A stretch of 64,000 nt of DNA, from positions 372,001 to 436,000 of the forward strand of contig NZ_CANKYS010000002.1 in assembly GCF_947488025.1 (NCBI RefSeq). Direction: 5' to 3'. The notes beneath the pieces were generated by a model. It was not told the origin of the DNA. It did not search any database and worked only from the letters and a program-made list of their open reading frames with translations. Source of the stretch: an uncultured Nocardioides sp. GTDB lineage: Bacteria; Actinomycetota; Actinomycetes; Propionibacteriales; Nocardioidaceae. Below are positions 25,695 to 34,500 of the stretch, piece after piece (within the stretch, counting starts at the first letter, position 1; every line of letters starts with the position of its first letter). A program made the position numbers and the translations under genes.

Positions 25695-26045
25695 TCACGC
25701 CTCGCGGCGCTCCTTGATCTTGGCAGCCTTGCCGCGCAGGTTGCGCAGGTAGTAGAGCTTGGCGCGGCGCACGTCGCCGCGGGTCACGACCTCGATCTTC
25801 TCGAAGATCGGGGAGTTGAGCGGGAAGGTGCGCTCGACGCCGACGCCGAAGGAGACCTTGCGGACGGTGAAGGTGCGACCGATGCCCGAACCGTGGACGC
25901 GGATCACGACGCCCTGGAAGACCTGGACACGCGAGCGGCTGCCCTCGATGACCTTGACGTGGACCTTGACGGTGTCGCCGGCGCGGAAGGCCGGGACGTC
26001 GTCGCGCTTGAGGGCGGTGCCGAGGTCGGCGATGACGTTGGTCAT
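25695..26045 (-). CDS. rplS: 50S ribosomal protein L19
   Basis: L19 sits at the 30S-50S interface. The 116-residue product shows the family body: [52 protein letters not shown] and a basic C-terminus with [21 protein letters not shown] 26045 is preceded by GAGGAG at about 8 bases. The eight residues upstream to 26069 are not conserved. It is separated from trmD by 200 bp containing a small hairpin, so it may have separate regulation from rimM-trmD. Confidence 0.96.
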   Translation of the reverse strand: MTNVIADLGTALKRDDVPAFRAGDTVKVHVKVIEGSRSRVQVFQGVVIRVHGSGIGRTFTVRKVSFGVGVERTFPLNSPIFEKIEVVTRGDVRRAKLYYLRNLRGKAAKIKERREA

Positions 26046-26172
26046 GACGTTGCTCCTCGCGAGTGCCACAGGTCAGCCGCGGATCGTGGTGGTGATGGAC
26101 TTGGCTGGTGCTCGGTGCGGCCGGCCGGCGCGCCCCCTGTGGCAGGTGCGGTACGGCGGGACCCCGGCGCGG

Positions 26173-26188
26173 TGCATCGGGTGATGCA
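26173..26188 (-). promoter_or_regulatory. Hairpin between trmD and rplS (TGCATC-N4-GATGCA)
   Basis: Six-base perfect arms lie 128 bases upstream of rplS in an otherwise featureless 200-bp gap. It could be an attenuator, a processing site or part of an rplS leader. Confidence 0.3.
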
Positions 26189-26244
26189 TCCGGGCGACCC
26201 TGGCCTCGAGCGGACCAGGAGCGAAGTCTGCCAGAGCGCGGCCG

Positions 26245-27423
26245 TCAGCGTGAAATCCGCTTCCGGACGTCCTTGGTGAGCACGACGGCACCCGGCGGGG
26301 CCTTCCGGTCGGCCCGCAGCCGGAAGCCCGCCTTCTTGTACATCCGCAGGTTGTCGGTCGACCCGGCGCCGGTGAAGAGGACGTACGTCGTCACCTCGGC
26401 CGGAGCGAGCCCCTCGACGAGCTCGAGCAGCGCGCGCCCGAGGCCCCGGCCCTGGAGGTCCGGGGCGACCATGACGCGGCCGATGTCCCACTCGCCGTGC
26501 GCGTCGACGCGGCCCCGGACGGCTCCGACCAGACGGCCCGAGCTCGGCTCACGAGCGACCATGACGGTCCACTCCCCCAGCCCACGGCGTACGTCGTCGA
26601 GCGACTCGCGCAGCGCCGGGATCTCCACGCCCGGGTTGGCCTCGAGCTCCTGGAGCCAGCAGGCACGCTGCAGCGTGTAGAGCTCGCCCGCGTCGGCAGG
26701 GACGGCCGGGCGCACGTCGAGGTCGGCGAGGGCGCCGACGAGTCCCGTCGCCGGCAGCAGGTCGGGGCGGCGGGCGGCCGTACGCTGCTCGGCCTGCTCC
26801 CGGCGCCAGGCGGCGATCCGGGCGTGGTCGCCGGACAGCAGCACGTCCGGGACGTCACGCCCGTTCCAGGTGGCCGGCTTGGTGTAGACGGGGTACTCCA
26901 GCAGGCCGTCGGCGTGCGACTCCTCGACCAGCGACTCGGCGTTGCCCATGAAGCCGGGCAGCAGCCGCACGACCGCCTCGGTGATGGCGAGCGCGGCGAC
27001 CTCGCCGCCGTTGAGGACGTAGTCGCCGAGCGAGACCTCCCGCACGGTGCCGAGGGTCGCGGCGTGCTCGATGACCCGCTGATCGATGCCCTCGTAGCGC
27101 CCGCACGCGAAGACGAGGTGCTCCTGCTCGCTCAGCTCGTGGGCCAGCGCCTGCGTGAAGGGCTCCCCGCTGGGCGTGGTGAAGACGATGGTGGCGCCTC
27201 GTGCGACCGCCTCGAGGGCCTGCCCCCACGGCTCGGGCTTCATGACCATGCCGGCACCGCCGCCGTAGGGCGTGTCGTCGACGGTGCGGTGGCGGTCGGT
27301 CGTCCACCGCCGCAGGTCGTGCACCTCGACGTCGAGCAACCCCTTCGCGCGCGCCTTGCCGGGCAGGCTCAGCTGCAGCGGGGAGAGGTAGTCGGGAAAG
27401 ATCGTGACGACGTCGATCCTCAC
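26245..27423 (-). CDS. trmD: TrmD tRNA (guanine37-N1)-methyltransferase fused to a C-terminal GNAT acetyltransferase domain
   Basis: TrmD methylates N1 of G37 in tRNAs and prevents frameshifting. Residues 1-230 are a complete Trm[23 protein letters not shown], the trefoil-knot SAM site [13 protein letters not shown] and [11 protein letters not shown], and [14 protein letters not shown] in the linker and C-terminal part. From about residue 237 to 392 a GNAT domain follows without a stop, with [20 protein letters not shown] as the acetyl-CoA loop and [17 protein letters not shown]. The usual TrmD is 230-270 residues, so the extra domain is a true fusion. What it acetylates is unknown. The start overlaps the rimM stop as ATGA. 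Confidence 0.94.
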   Translation of the reverse strand: MRIDVVTIFPDYLSPLQLSLPGKARAKGLLDVEVHDLRRWTTDRHRTVDDTPYGGGAGMVMKPEPWGQALEAVARGATIVFTTPSGEPFTQALAHELSEQEHLVFACGRYEGIDQRVIEHAATLGTVREVSLGDYVLNGGEVAALAITEAVVRLLPGFMGNAESLVEESHADGLLEYPVYTKPATWNGRDVPDVLLSGDHARIAAWRREQAEQRTAARRPDLLPATGLVGALADLDVRPAVPADAGELYTLQRACWLQELEANPGVEIPALRESLDDVRRGLGEWTVMVAREPSSGRLVGAVRGRVDAHGEWDIGRVMVAPDLQGRGLGRALLELVEGLAPAEVTTYVLFTGAGSTDNLRMYKKAGFRLRADRKAPPGAVVLTKDVRKRISR

Positions 27424-28001
27424 GACCCGGCCTCGTCCGTCACCTCGTCGGGGAACGGCGACACCAGGCCCGGACGGTCGGCGACCACGACGCGGCCCGC
27501 CTCGAGGTCGACCTCGGGGACCAGTGCGGTCACGAACGGCACCAGCGCGTCGCGGCCGTCGGTCGTGCTGACGCTCAGCAGGTCCTGCGCCGAGCCGTGG
27601 ACCAGGGCCTTGACGGTGCCCAGCGTCCTGCCGTCGACGTCGACGACCTCGAGGCCGACCAGCTGGTGGTCGTAGAACTCGTCGGGATCCTCAGGGGTCT
27701 CGTCGCGGCCGATGGTGGAGTGGAGCACGGTGCCGCGTGCGGCCTCCGCGGCGTTGCGGTCGGCCAGCTCCTCGAAGGTGACCAGGAGCGTGCTCTGGTG
27801 CCACCGGGCGCGTGCGACCGTGAGGCTCGACGGACGCCGGTCCGCACCGGCCGGTGCCTCTGCTCGCAGCGTCGTACCGGGGGCGAAGCGCCGGTCGGGC
27901 TCGTCGGTGCGTACGTCGAGGGTGACCTCGCCGCGGATGCCGTGGGGCTTGCCGATGCGGCCGACCACGACCTCGATGTCCCGCTGCTCCTGATCGCTCA
28001 C
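27420..28001 (-). CDS. rimM: 16S rRNA processing protein RimM
   Basis: RimM binds S19 and helps mature the 30S head. The 193-residue protein has the N-terminal beta-barrel ([25 protein letters not shown]) and the PRC-barrel (about 95-180) with [18 protein letters not shown]. The GTG start at 28001 follows TACCCT by exactly 7 bases, so the mRNA is probably leaderless and begins a new unit after the terminator at 28135-28167. Its stop overlaps trmD. Confidence 0.94.
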   Translation of the reverse strand: MSDQEQRDIEVVVGRIGKPHGIRGEVTLDVRTDEPDRRFAPGTTLRAEAPAGADRRPSSLTVARARWHQSTLLVTFEELADRNAAEAARGTVLHSTIGRDETPEDPDEFYDHQLVGLEVVDVDGRTLGTVKALVHGSAQDLLSVSTTDGRDALVPFVTALVPEVDLEAGRVVVADRPGLVSPFPDEVTDEAGS

Positions 28002-28008
28002 GGGTTTC

Positions 28009-28014
28009 AGGGTA
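28009..28014 (-). promoter_or_regulatory. Leaderless promoter -10 box of rimM (TACCCT, N7, GTG)
   Basis: TACCCT stands 7 bases from GTG 28001. The upstream hairpin separates rimM-trmD from rpsP-khpA. Confidence 0.55.
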
Positions 28015-28134
28015 GAGGGACTCGCCGGTGAGTCTCCCAGCGACTCAACCGCGAGGGGCTGCGCGCGGGATCAATGGGGAAGGTCGTGCGTGATATGTCA
28101 TGGCAAAGCTCCCCACTCGTCGAGAAATGACACC

Positions 28135-28167
28135 GACCCGGCAAGGATCAGAGATCCCTGCCGGGTC
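28135..28167 (-). terminator. Terminator hairpin after khpA
   Basis: Fifteen-base arms with one mismatch and a 3-base loop lie 43 bp after the khpA stop. On the minus strand the stem is followed by a short T-containing stretch. It splits the usual rpsP-rimM-trmD operon into two units. Confidence 0.7.
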
Positions 28168-28209
28168 GGAGTGGAAAGCGGTGCTGCCGCCTGCAGTCGG
28201 TGCCAAGTG

Positions 28210-28461
28210 CTACCGGCGGCGGTCGGTGTCCACGAAGTCCACCCGCGCGCCGCCGCGGCCGGCGAGGGCCGAGACGACGGTGCGGAAGGCGGTCGCGGTG
28301 CGGCCGTTGCGGCCGATCACCTTGCCGAGGTCGTCGGGGTGGACCCGGACCTCGAGGATCGAGCCTCGACGCAGCTGCTTGTCACGGACCGTGACGTCGT
28401 CGGGGTGGTCGACGATGCCGCGCACCAGGTGCTCGAGAGCGTCGGCGAGCACGTCGCTCAC
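28210..28461 (-). CDS. khpA: KH-domain RNA-binding protein KhpA
   Basis: The 83-residue protein is a single KH domain with the GxxG loop [12 protein letters not shown]. It starts with the family residues [20 protein letters not shown]. KhpA works with KhpB/Jag in Gram-positive bacteria to bind many RNAs and influence cell-wall synthesis and division. The start is a GTG overlapping the rpsP stop as GTGA, so it is translationally coupled to S16. It is between rpsP and rimM, the usual place in actinobacteria. Confidence 0.93.
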   Translation of the reverse strand: MSDVLADALEHLVRGIVDHPDDVTVRDKQLRRGSILEVRVHPDDLGKVIGRNGRTATAFRTVVSALAGRGGARVDFVDTDRRR

Positions 28462-29000
28462 GCCTCGCTCTTGCCGGCGTCCTCGGCCGTCACCGTCTCG
28501 GCGGCCTCAGCAGCGTCGGCGGCACCCTCGGGGGTCTCGGAGGCCGGGACCTCGGCGGGCGTCTCGGCAGGCGCCTCGGCGGCCGGCTCGTCGGCCGGCT
28601 CGTCGGCCTTCTTGTCGGCCTTCTTCTTGGTGGTGGTCGCGGAGCCCTTCGACTCGGCGGACACCTCCTTGAGGGCCTCGTTGAAGATGTCGAGCTTGGA
28701 GCGCTTGGGCTCCTTGACCTTGAGGGTGCCCTCGGTGCCCGGCAGGCCCTTGAACGTCTGCCAGTCACCGGTGACCTTGAGGATCGCCTCGACGGCCTCG
28801 GAGGGCTGTGCGCCCACGCCGAGCCAGTACTGGGCGCGGTCGGAGGTCACCTCGATGAAGGAGGGCTCCTCCTTCGGGTGGTACTTGCCGATCTCCTCGA
28901 GCACCCGACCGTCGCGCTTCTTGCGCGAGTCGACGACGACGATGCGGTACTGCGGCACCCGGATCTTGCCCAGGCGCTTCAAACGAATCTTGACGGCCAC
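28458..29000 (-). CDS. rpsP: 30S ribosomal protein S16 with C-terminal acidic tail
   Basis: S16 is an early 30S assembly protein. Residues 1-85 are the normal S16 fold ([30 protein letters not shown] and [15 protein letters not shown]). The product is 180 residues, twice the usual 80-95. After a conserved actinobacterial extension, the tail from about 115 is Ala/Glu/Pro/Thr-rich, with a Lys cluster ([11 protein letters not shown]) and [12 protein letters not shown] repeats. The start GTG 29000 has GAGGAGA about 11 bases upstream. Confidence 0.94.
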   Translation of the reverse strand: MAVKIRLKRLGKIRVPQYRIVVVDSRKKRDGRVLEEIGKYHPKEEPSFIEVTSDRAQYWLGVGAQPSEAVEAILKVTGDWQTFKGLPGTEGTLKVKEPKRSKLDIFNEALKEVSAESKGSATTTKKKADKKADEPADEPAAEAPAETPAEVPASETPEGAADAAEAAETVTAEDAGKSEA

Positions 29001-29130
29001 GTTTGTGGTGTCTCCTCAGGAATTGTCGTGGGTGAGGGACCGTTCCCAGGTGGGGTCACCGGTGCTGGTCCTTCGAAGGGCACTGCGTCGCTCGGATGAG
29101 AGGGTCCGGACGCGCAGGACACGAGGGACG

Positions 29131-29136
29131 ATTCTG
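29131..29136 (-). promoter_or_regulatory. Candidate rpsP promoter -10 (CAGAAT with TTGGTC upstream)
   Basis: CAGAAT carries the extended TGG before it, and TTGGTC lies 19 bases upstream at 29156-29161. The spacing is long, so the call is weak. It would give a 5' leader of about 120 bases. Confidence 0.35.
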
Positions 29137-29191
29137 CCAGACGGTGGCCGCGCGCGACCAATCCGGTGCGCGGACGGCGTACGCCCGGGGC

Positions 29192-29848
29192 TCAGGCGGC
29201 GCCCAGGCCGATGAACGCGCGCACGGCCTCGGCCCCGGTGACGCGGATCGGCTCGGCGTCCCGGACGAGGTCGTCGGGGGTCAGCACGAGGCCCTGGTTG
29301 AGCGCGAGCTCGCCCTCGCGCCGCTTGAGCCGGCTCACCGAGGTGGGTCGGTAGCCGACCTTGCGCGAGACGGCGAGCGACGCCGGGTTGTCGACGAAGG
29401 CCGCCGAGGTGATCTCCTCGAAGCCGAGGTGGTCGAAGAGCAGCTCGCACATCGCCCGGCGCATGGCCGTGCCGAACCCGCGACCCTGGAACTCGCGCCC
29501 GAGCCACGACCCGGTCTCCCCCGTCCTCGTCACAGGGAAGTTCCGGGCCGCGACCCCCTGTGCGCCGATGACCCGACCGTCGAGGAGCACCGCGAGGTCG
29601 AGGCAGAAGTCATCCGGCGAGAAGGTGGAGCGCTTGCCCCAGTGGTACGCAGCGGTGTTGCGGGCGAGCTCACCGGGCGGGGCGGCGGTCCAGGGGAAGT
29701 AGAACGGCATCTCGTCCGGGGGGTGGATGCCCTGCTCAGCGAGGTCGCACAGCTCGAGGATGAGCTCGTCGGACAGGCCCCGCAGCTCGAGCGGGCCGGC
29801 CTGCACGTGCAGGCCGAGAGGTGGGAAGAGGTCGACGAGGGTGCTCAC
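29192..29848 (-). CDS. RimJ/RimL-type GNAT acetyltransferase
   Basis: The 218-residue protein belongs to the acetyltransferase_3 branch of the GNAT fold, close to RimJ/RimL and to amino-acid or antibiotic acetyltransferases. It shows LRGLSDELILELCDL near the start, a substrate strand with IGAQGVAARNF, the acetyl-CoA loop WLGREFQGRGFGTAMRRAM, and the late VDNPASLAVSRKVGYRP. The target amine is unknown. The start is GTG 29848. No clear ribosome binding site or -10 box precedes it. Confidence 0.85.
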   Translation of the reverse strand: MSTLVDLFPPLGLHVQAGPLELRGLSDELILELCDLAEQGIHPPDEMPFYFPWTAAPPGELARNTAAYHWGKRSTFSPDDFCLDLAVLLDGRVIGAQGVAARNFPVTRTGETGSWLGREFQGRGFGTAMRRAMCELLFDHLGFEEITSAAFVDNPASLAVSRKVGYRPTSVSRLKRREGELALNQGLVLTPDDLVRDAEPIRVTGAEAVRAFIGLGAA

Positions 29849-29966
29849 GCGCCCATCCCACCCCGCCGCGGCACCGCTGCTCAAATCGGTTTGGTGCCGG
29901 CAGTCGTCCGGCGTGCGGATACCACACACCGGAGGCTCGGGCCATGGCTCGAAGTGACCCCACGAG

Positions 29967-30275
29967 ATGACCACCCTCGCCGACCTGCGGACCTCGGTCG
30001 AGGCGGCCGACAGCACCGTCGACACCCGGGCCGTCCGCAAGGAGCTGCGCTCCTTCCGCGTGGAGAACTTCCGCATCGTGGTCAACGTCGTGAGGAAGGT
30101 GGAGGGCCTCGAGGAGGCCGCAGCCGCCGACGCGGAGGCCGTGACGCACCTCGCGGCCGCGGAGGCCGCCGCGCTGGAGATCACGGCCACCAGCACCAAG
30201 GCCGACCTCCGTGCCGTGCGCGAGCACGTCAAGGCCGCCCAGGCCGAGCTCGACGGCGAGGCCGCGACCGCCTGA
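29967..30275 (+). CDS. Small Ala/Glu-rich helical protein of unknown function
   Basis: The 102-residue protein is almost wholly helical and rich in Ala, Glu, Val and Arg, for example RAVRKELRSFRVENFRIVVNVVRKVEG. It has no signal peptide, cysteine or known motif. Codon third positions are nearly all G or C, as in the neighbours, which supports a real gene. A strong terminator hairpin follows 15 bp after the stop. It has no good ribosome binding site, and it is alone on the plus strand between two minus-strand genes. Confidence 0.65.
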   Translation: MTTLADLRTSVEAADSTVDTRAVRKELRSFRVENFRIVVNVVRKVEGLEEAAAADAEAVTHLAAAEAAALEITATSTKADLRAVREHVKAAQAELDGEAATA

Positions 30276-30290
30276 TCACCGTCGCTCTCC

Positions 30291-30324
30291 GAAGGGCGGT
30301 CACCCGGACGGGTGGCCGCCCTTC
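30291..30324. terminator. Hairpin terminator between the small helical gene and the amidohydrolase gene
   Basis: Fifteen-base arms with one G-T pair and a GGAC loop lie between convergent genes (stops at 30275 plus and 30338 minus), so it can serve both. No U-tract follows on either strand. Confidence 0.7.
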
Positions 30325-30337
30325 GTCGTCGGTGCGG

Positions 30338-31420
30338 TCAGCCGACGACTGCACGCCCGCGCAGCACGATCGCCGTCGGCGTGCGGAGCACGGACAGGTC
30401 GGCGCGCGGGTCGCGGTCGTAGACGACGAAGTCGGCGGACGCGCCCTCGACGAGACCGTCGACCCCGAGCCACTCGCGGGCACGCCAGCTGGCCGCGCCG
30501 AGCGCGTCGTGGGCGGGCATCCCGATCCGTACGAGTGCCTCGATCTCACCGGCGATGTTGCCGTGGCGGCTGATGCCGCCGCCGTCCGACCCGGCGTAGA
30601 TCGGCACGCCCGCCTCGTAGGCCGCCATGATCGTGGCGGGCATGCGCGCGTAGAGGTCGGTCATCGTGTCGGCGTACGCCGGGAACTTCTCCTGCCCGGC
30701 CGCAGCGTGCTCGGGGAACTTGTCGAGCTGCATGACGGTCGGCACCAACCGGGTGCCGTGCTGGACCATCGCGTCGATGAGGTCCTCGGTGAGCCCCGTG
30801 CCGTGCTCGATGCAGTCGATGCCCGCCTCGATCAGGCCGGGCAGCACCCCGTGGCCGAAGCAGTGAGCCGTCACCTTGGCGCCCTCGGCGTGGGCGGCCG
30901 CGATCGCGTCGGCGAACGCCTGCGCCGGGAACGACGGCGTGAGGTCACCCTCGTCCCGCGAGATCCAGTCGCCGACGAGCTTGATCCAGCCGTCGCCGTT
31001 GCGGGCCTCCTGGGCGGCGTACGACGCCAGGTCGGCCGGCTCCACCTCGTGGGCGTAGCCGCGGATGTAGCGCTTCGTCGCGGCGATGTGCCGCCCGCAC
31101 CGGATCAGGCGAGGCAGGTCGTCGCGGTCGTGGATCCAGCGGGTGTCGGCTGCCGAGCCGGCGTCACGGATGAGCAGCGCCCCACCGTCCCGGTCGGCGA
31201 TCGCCTGCCGCTCGGTGTCCGTGTCGTCGGTGGCGCCGAAGTCGTCGAGACCGAGGTGGCAGTGCGCGTCGACCAGGCCCGGGACGATCCAGCCCTCCGC
31301 CGCGGTGTCGGCCCCCGCCTGGGGCTCGTAGGTGATGCGGCCGTCGACGACGTAGAGGTCGCGCGACTCGCCGTCGGGCAGGACCGGTCCGCGGAAGCGC
31401 TGGGCTGGCTCGAGGGGCAT
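30338..31420 (-). CDS. Metal-dependent amidohydrolase (imidazolonepropionase/prolidase-like)
   Basis: The 360-residue protein is an amidohydrolase-superfamily TIM barrel. It has the first metal motif VDAHCHLG (about 50), a likely bridging lysine in GWIKLVGDW, metal histidines in VTAHCFGHG and CIEHGTGL, and the catalytic aspartate in YAGSDGGGI. The small beta domain is formed by the N-terminus and by the C-terminal GLVEGASADFVVYDRDP. The substrate could be a cyclic amide, imidazolone or Xaa-Pro peptide. It has no signal peptide. ATG 31420 is preceded at 7 bases by TAGCGT, which fixes the start against the upstream 31429. Confidence 0.88.
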   Translation of the reverse strand: MPLEPAQRFRGPVLPDGESRDLYVVDGRITYEPQAGADTAAEGWIVPGLVDAHCHLGLDDFGATDDTDTERQAIADRDGGALLIRDAGSAADTRWIHDRDDLPRLIRCGRHIAATKRYIRGYAHEVEPADLASYAAQEARNGDGWIKLVGDWISRDEGDLTPSFPAQAFADAIAAAHAEGAKVTAHCFGHGVLPGLIEAGIDCIEHGTGLTEDLIDAMVQHGTRLVPTVMQLDKFPEHAAAGQEKFPAYADTMTDLYARMPATIMAAYEAGVPIYAGSDGGGISRHGNIAGEIEALVRIGMPAHDALGAASWRAREWLGVDGLVEGASADFVVYDRDPRADLSVLRTPTAIVLRGRAVVG

Positions 31421-31427
31421 GGTCGGC

Positions 31428-31433
31428 ACGCTA
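31428..31433 (-). promoter_or_regulatory. Leaderless promoter -10 box of the amidohydrolase gene (TAGCGT, N7, ATG)
   Basis: TAGCGT ends 7 bases before ATG 31420. Confidence 0.5.
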
Positions 31434-31463
31434 TCCGCACGCCCTGAGGACCGGCGCGCGCCG

Positions 31464-31481
31464 ATGCCCAGTTATGGGCAT
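31464..31481. promoter_or_regulatory. Inverted repeat ATGCCCA-GTTA-TGGGCAT upstream of the giant secreted protein gene
   Basis: Seven-base perfect arms lie in the divergent region between the amidohydrolase and the giant gene, 101 bases before the latter's start. It could be an operator. Confidence 0.4.
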
Positions 31482-31581
31482 GACGTCGGACGACAGCGAA
31501 ACCACGATGGAGGGCACGGTGTCCGCGGCGATCGATCCTCGGGACGCAAAGGGTCCGTGGGCCGGGAGAAGGAGCGTTGCC

Positions 31582-34500
31582 GTGCCCGTACCTCGACGTC
31601 TTGCCGTGCTGGTGACGCTCATCCTCGCGTCGACCGCCCTCGCCATCGTCACCGCAGCGACGCCCGCAGCGGCCGCGCCGTGCGACCCACCCGTGGCCAA
31701 CCCGGTGGCGTGCGAGAACACCCTCCCCGGCAGTCCTGAGAGCGAGTGGGGGATCACCGGCGCCGGGTCCACCTCGATCCAAGGCTTCGCGACCGACATG
31801 AGCGTCGACCAGGGGCAGACGATCGGCTTCAAGGTCGACACCAGCGCGACGTCGTACCGGCTCGACATCTACCGGATGGGCTACTACGGCGGCGACGGCG
31901 CTCGACGGGTCGCGACCGTCACTCCCACCGTTCTCACCAATCAACCCAACTGCCGCAACGACGTCGCAACGGGCCTGGTCGACTGCGGCAACTGGACCCA
32001 GAACGCGGCCTGGTCCGTGCCGACCACTGCCGTCTCGGGGATCTACTTCGCGCGGCTGGTGCGCACCGACGGCACCGCCGGCGCCAGCCACGTCTTCTTC
32101 GTGGTGCGCGACGACGACGGCGGGTCGGACCTGCTGTTCCAGACCTCCGACACCACCTGGCAGGCCTACAACACCTACGGCGGCAACAGCCTGTACACCG
32201 GCGCACCGGCCGGACGCGCCTACAAGGTCAGCTACAACCGCCCCTTCACGACGCGGGGCAACGCGCCCGAGGACTGGGTGTTCAACGCCGAGTACCCGAC
32301 GGTGCGGTTCCTCGAGGCCAACGGGTACGACGTCAGCTACAGCTCCGGCGTCGACACGGACCGCCGCGGTGCCGAGCTCCTCGAGCACGAGGCGTTCCTG
32401 AGCGTCGGGCACGACGAGTACTGGTCCGGCACCCAGCGGGCGAACGTCGAGGCGGCCCGCGACGCCGGCGTCGACCTGGCCTTCTTCTCCGGCAACGAGA
32501 TGTTCTGGAAGACCCGGTGGGAGTCCAGCATCGACGGCTCCGGGACCTCGCACCGCACGCTCGTGTCCTACAAGGAGACGCTCGCCAACGCCAAGATCGA
32601 CCCGCAGCAGAACACCTGGACCGGCACGTGGCGCGACCCGAGGTTCAGCCCGCCGGCAGACGGCGGTCGCCCTGAGAACGGCCTGACCGGAACCTGGTTC
32701 GCGATGAACTGCTGCGCGATCGACATGGTGGTGGGCCAGGCGGACGGCCAGATGCGGTTCTGGCGCAACACCCGCGTGGCGACACTGGCGGCCGGTGCGA
32801 CGACGACGATCGGCGACAACGTCATCGGCTACGAGTGGGACGAGGACCCCGACAACGGGTTCCGGCCGCCGGGCACGTTCCGGGTGTCGCAGACCACCGG
32901 CAGCGGCGACCGTCTCCAGGACCAGGGCAGCTCCTACGGCCAGGGACAGGCCACCCACGCGATGACGACGTACCGGGCCGCCAGCGGCGCCCTGGTCTTC
33001 AGTGCCGGCACCATCCAGTGGGCGTGGGCGCTCGACGGCAACCACGACCGCGGCTCGGCCGCGCCCGACACGGCGGCGCAGCAGGCAACGGTGAACCTCT
33101 TCGCCGACATGGGGGTCCAACCGGACACGCTCCGGCCCGGTCTGACGACCGCCACGGCGTCGACGGACTCCGCTGCACCCACGACGACCATCACCTCGCC
33201 GGCGTCGGGGGCCACGCTCCCGGCGGGCTCACCCGTGACCATCAGCGGGACAGCCACGGACAGCGGTGGCGGCCGCATCGGCGGTGTCGAGGTGTCGACC
33301 GACAACGGGGCGACGTGGCGGCGGGCCACCGGACGTGGGTCATGGAGCTACACCTTCACGCCGTCCACCTCGGGAGCGTCGACGCTGCGTGCACGCGCGG
33401 TGGACGACAGCGCGAACCTCGGCACGGCCGCGACCACCAGCGTCACCGTCGGGACCGCGCCCACCTCGTGCCCGTGCACGATCTGGCCCGGCACCGCGAC
33501 CCCGGACCGCACCGACCCCGATCGCGATCCCGTCGAGGTCGGCGTCAAGTTCCGCACCTCCGTCGACGGGCTCATCACGGGCATCCGCTACTACAAGCCC
33601 ACCGAGACCTCGGGCACCCACGTCGGCTCCCTCTGGACGAGCACCGGCACCCGCCTCGCGCAGGTGAGCTTCACCAACGAGAGCGCCAGCGGGTGGCAGC
33701 AGGCCACCTTCGCCACCCCGGTGCCGGTCACCGCTGGGACGACCTATGTCGCCTCCTACTTCTCGCCCACCAGGTACGTCGTCAGCTCGCGCTACTTCCA
33801 GAACGCCGGCACCACCCGGGGACCGCTCACGGCGCTGCAGGACGGCGTCAGCGGCGGCAACGGCGTCTACCGCTACACCACGACGCCCGGCGCGTTCCCC
33901 AACCAGACCTGGCAGAGCGAGAACTACTGGGTCGACGTCGTCTTCACCGAGGCCAACGACACCACCAAGCCGAGCGTCAGCTCCCGGACGCCCGCACCGG
34001 GGGCTTCCGCGGTCCCGGTCGGCACCGACGTCACAGCGACCTTCTCCGAACCGGTCCAGCAGTCCACGATCGCCTTCGAGGTCCGTGCCCCCGGTGGCAC
34101 CGTGGTGCCCGCAACGGTGTCGTACGACGCGGCGACCCGGACCGTCACCCTCGACCCGCAGTCGGCCCTGGCGGCCACCACGTCGTACACCGTGGCGCTC
34201 GACGGCGCCCGCGACGCCGCCGGCAACCAGATGGACGCGGTCACGTGGTCCTTCACGACCGACACGCCGGACACGACGAGTCCCACGATGTCCGGGCGCA
34301 CCCCGGCGACCGGTGCCACCGGGGTGGCGCTCGGGGTCTCGCCGACGGCGACGTTCAGCGAGGCCGTGCAACCGGCGTCCGTCACCTTCGAGCTCCGTGG
34401 CGCCGGCGGCGCCCTGGTCGCCGGCACCGCCACGTACGACGGCCCGACCCGCACGGCAACCCTCGACCCGAGCAGCAACCTGGCGGCCAACACCACCTAC

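Noticed and set aside
31474..31581. Start of the giant protein at ATG 31474
   Set aside because: The codons have mixed third positions, the signal peptide begins after 31582, and AAGGAG stands before GTG 31582.
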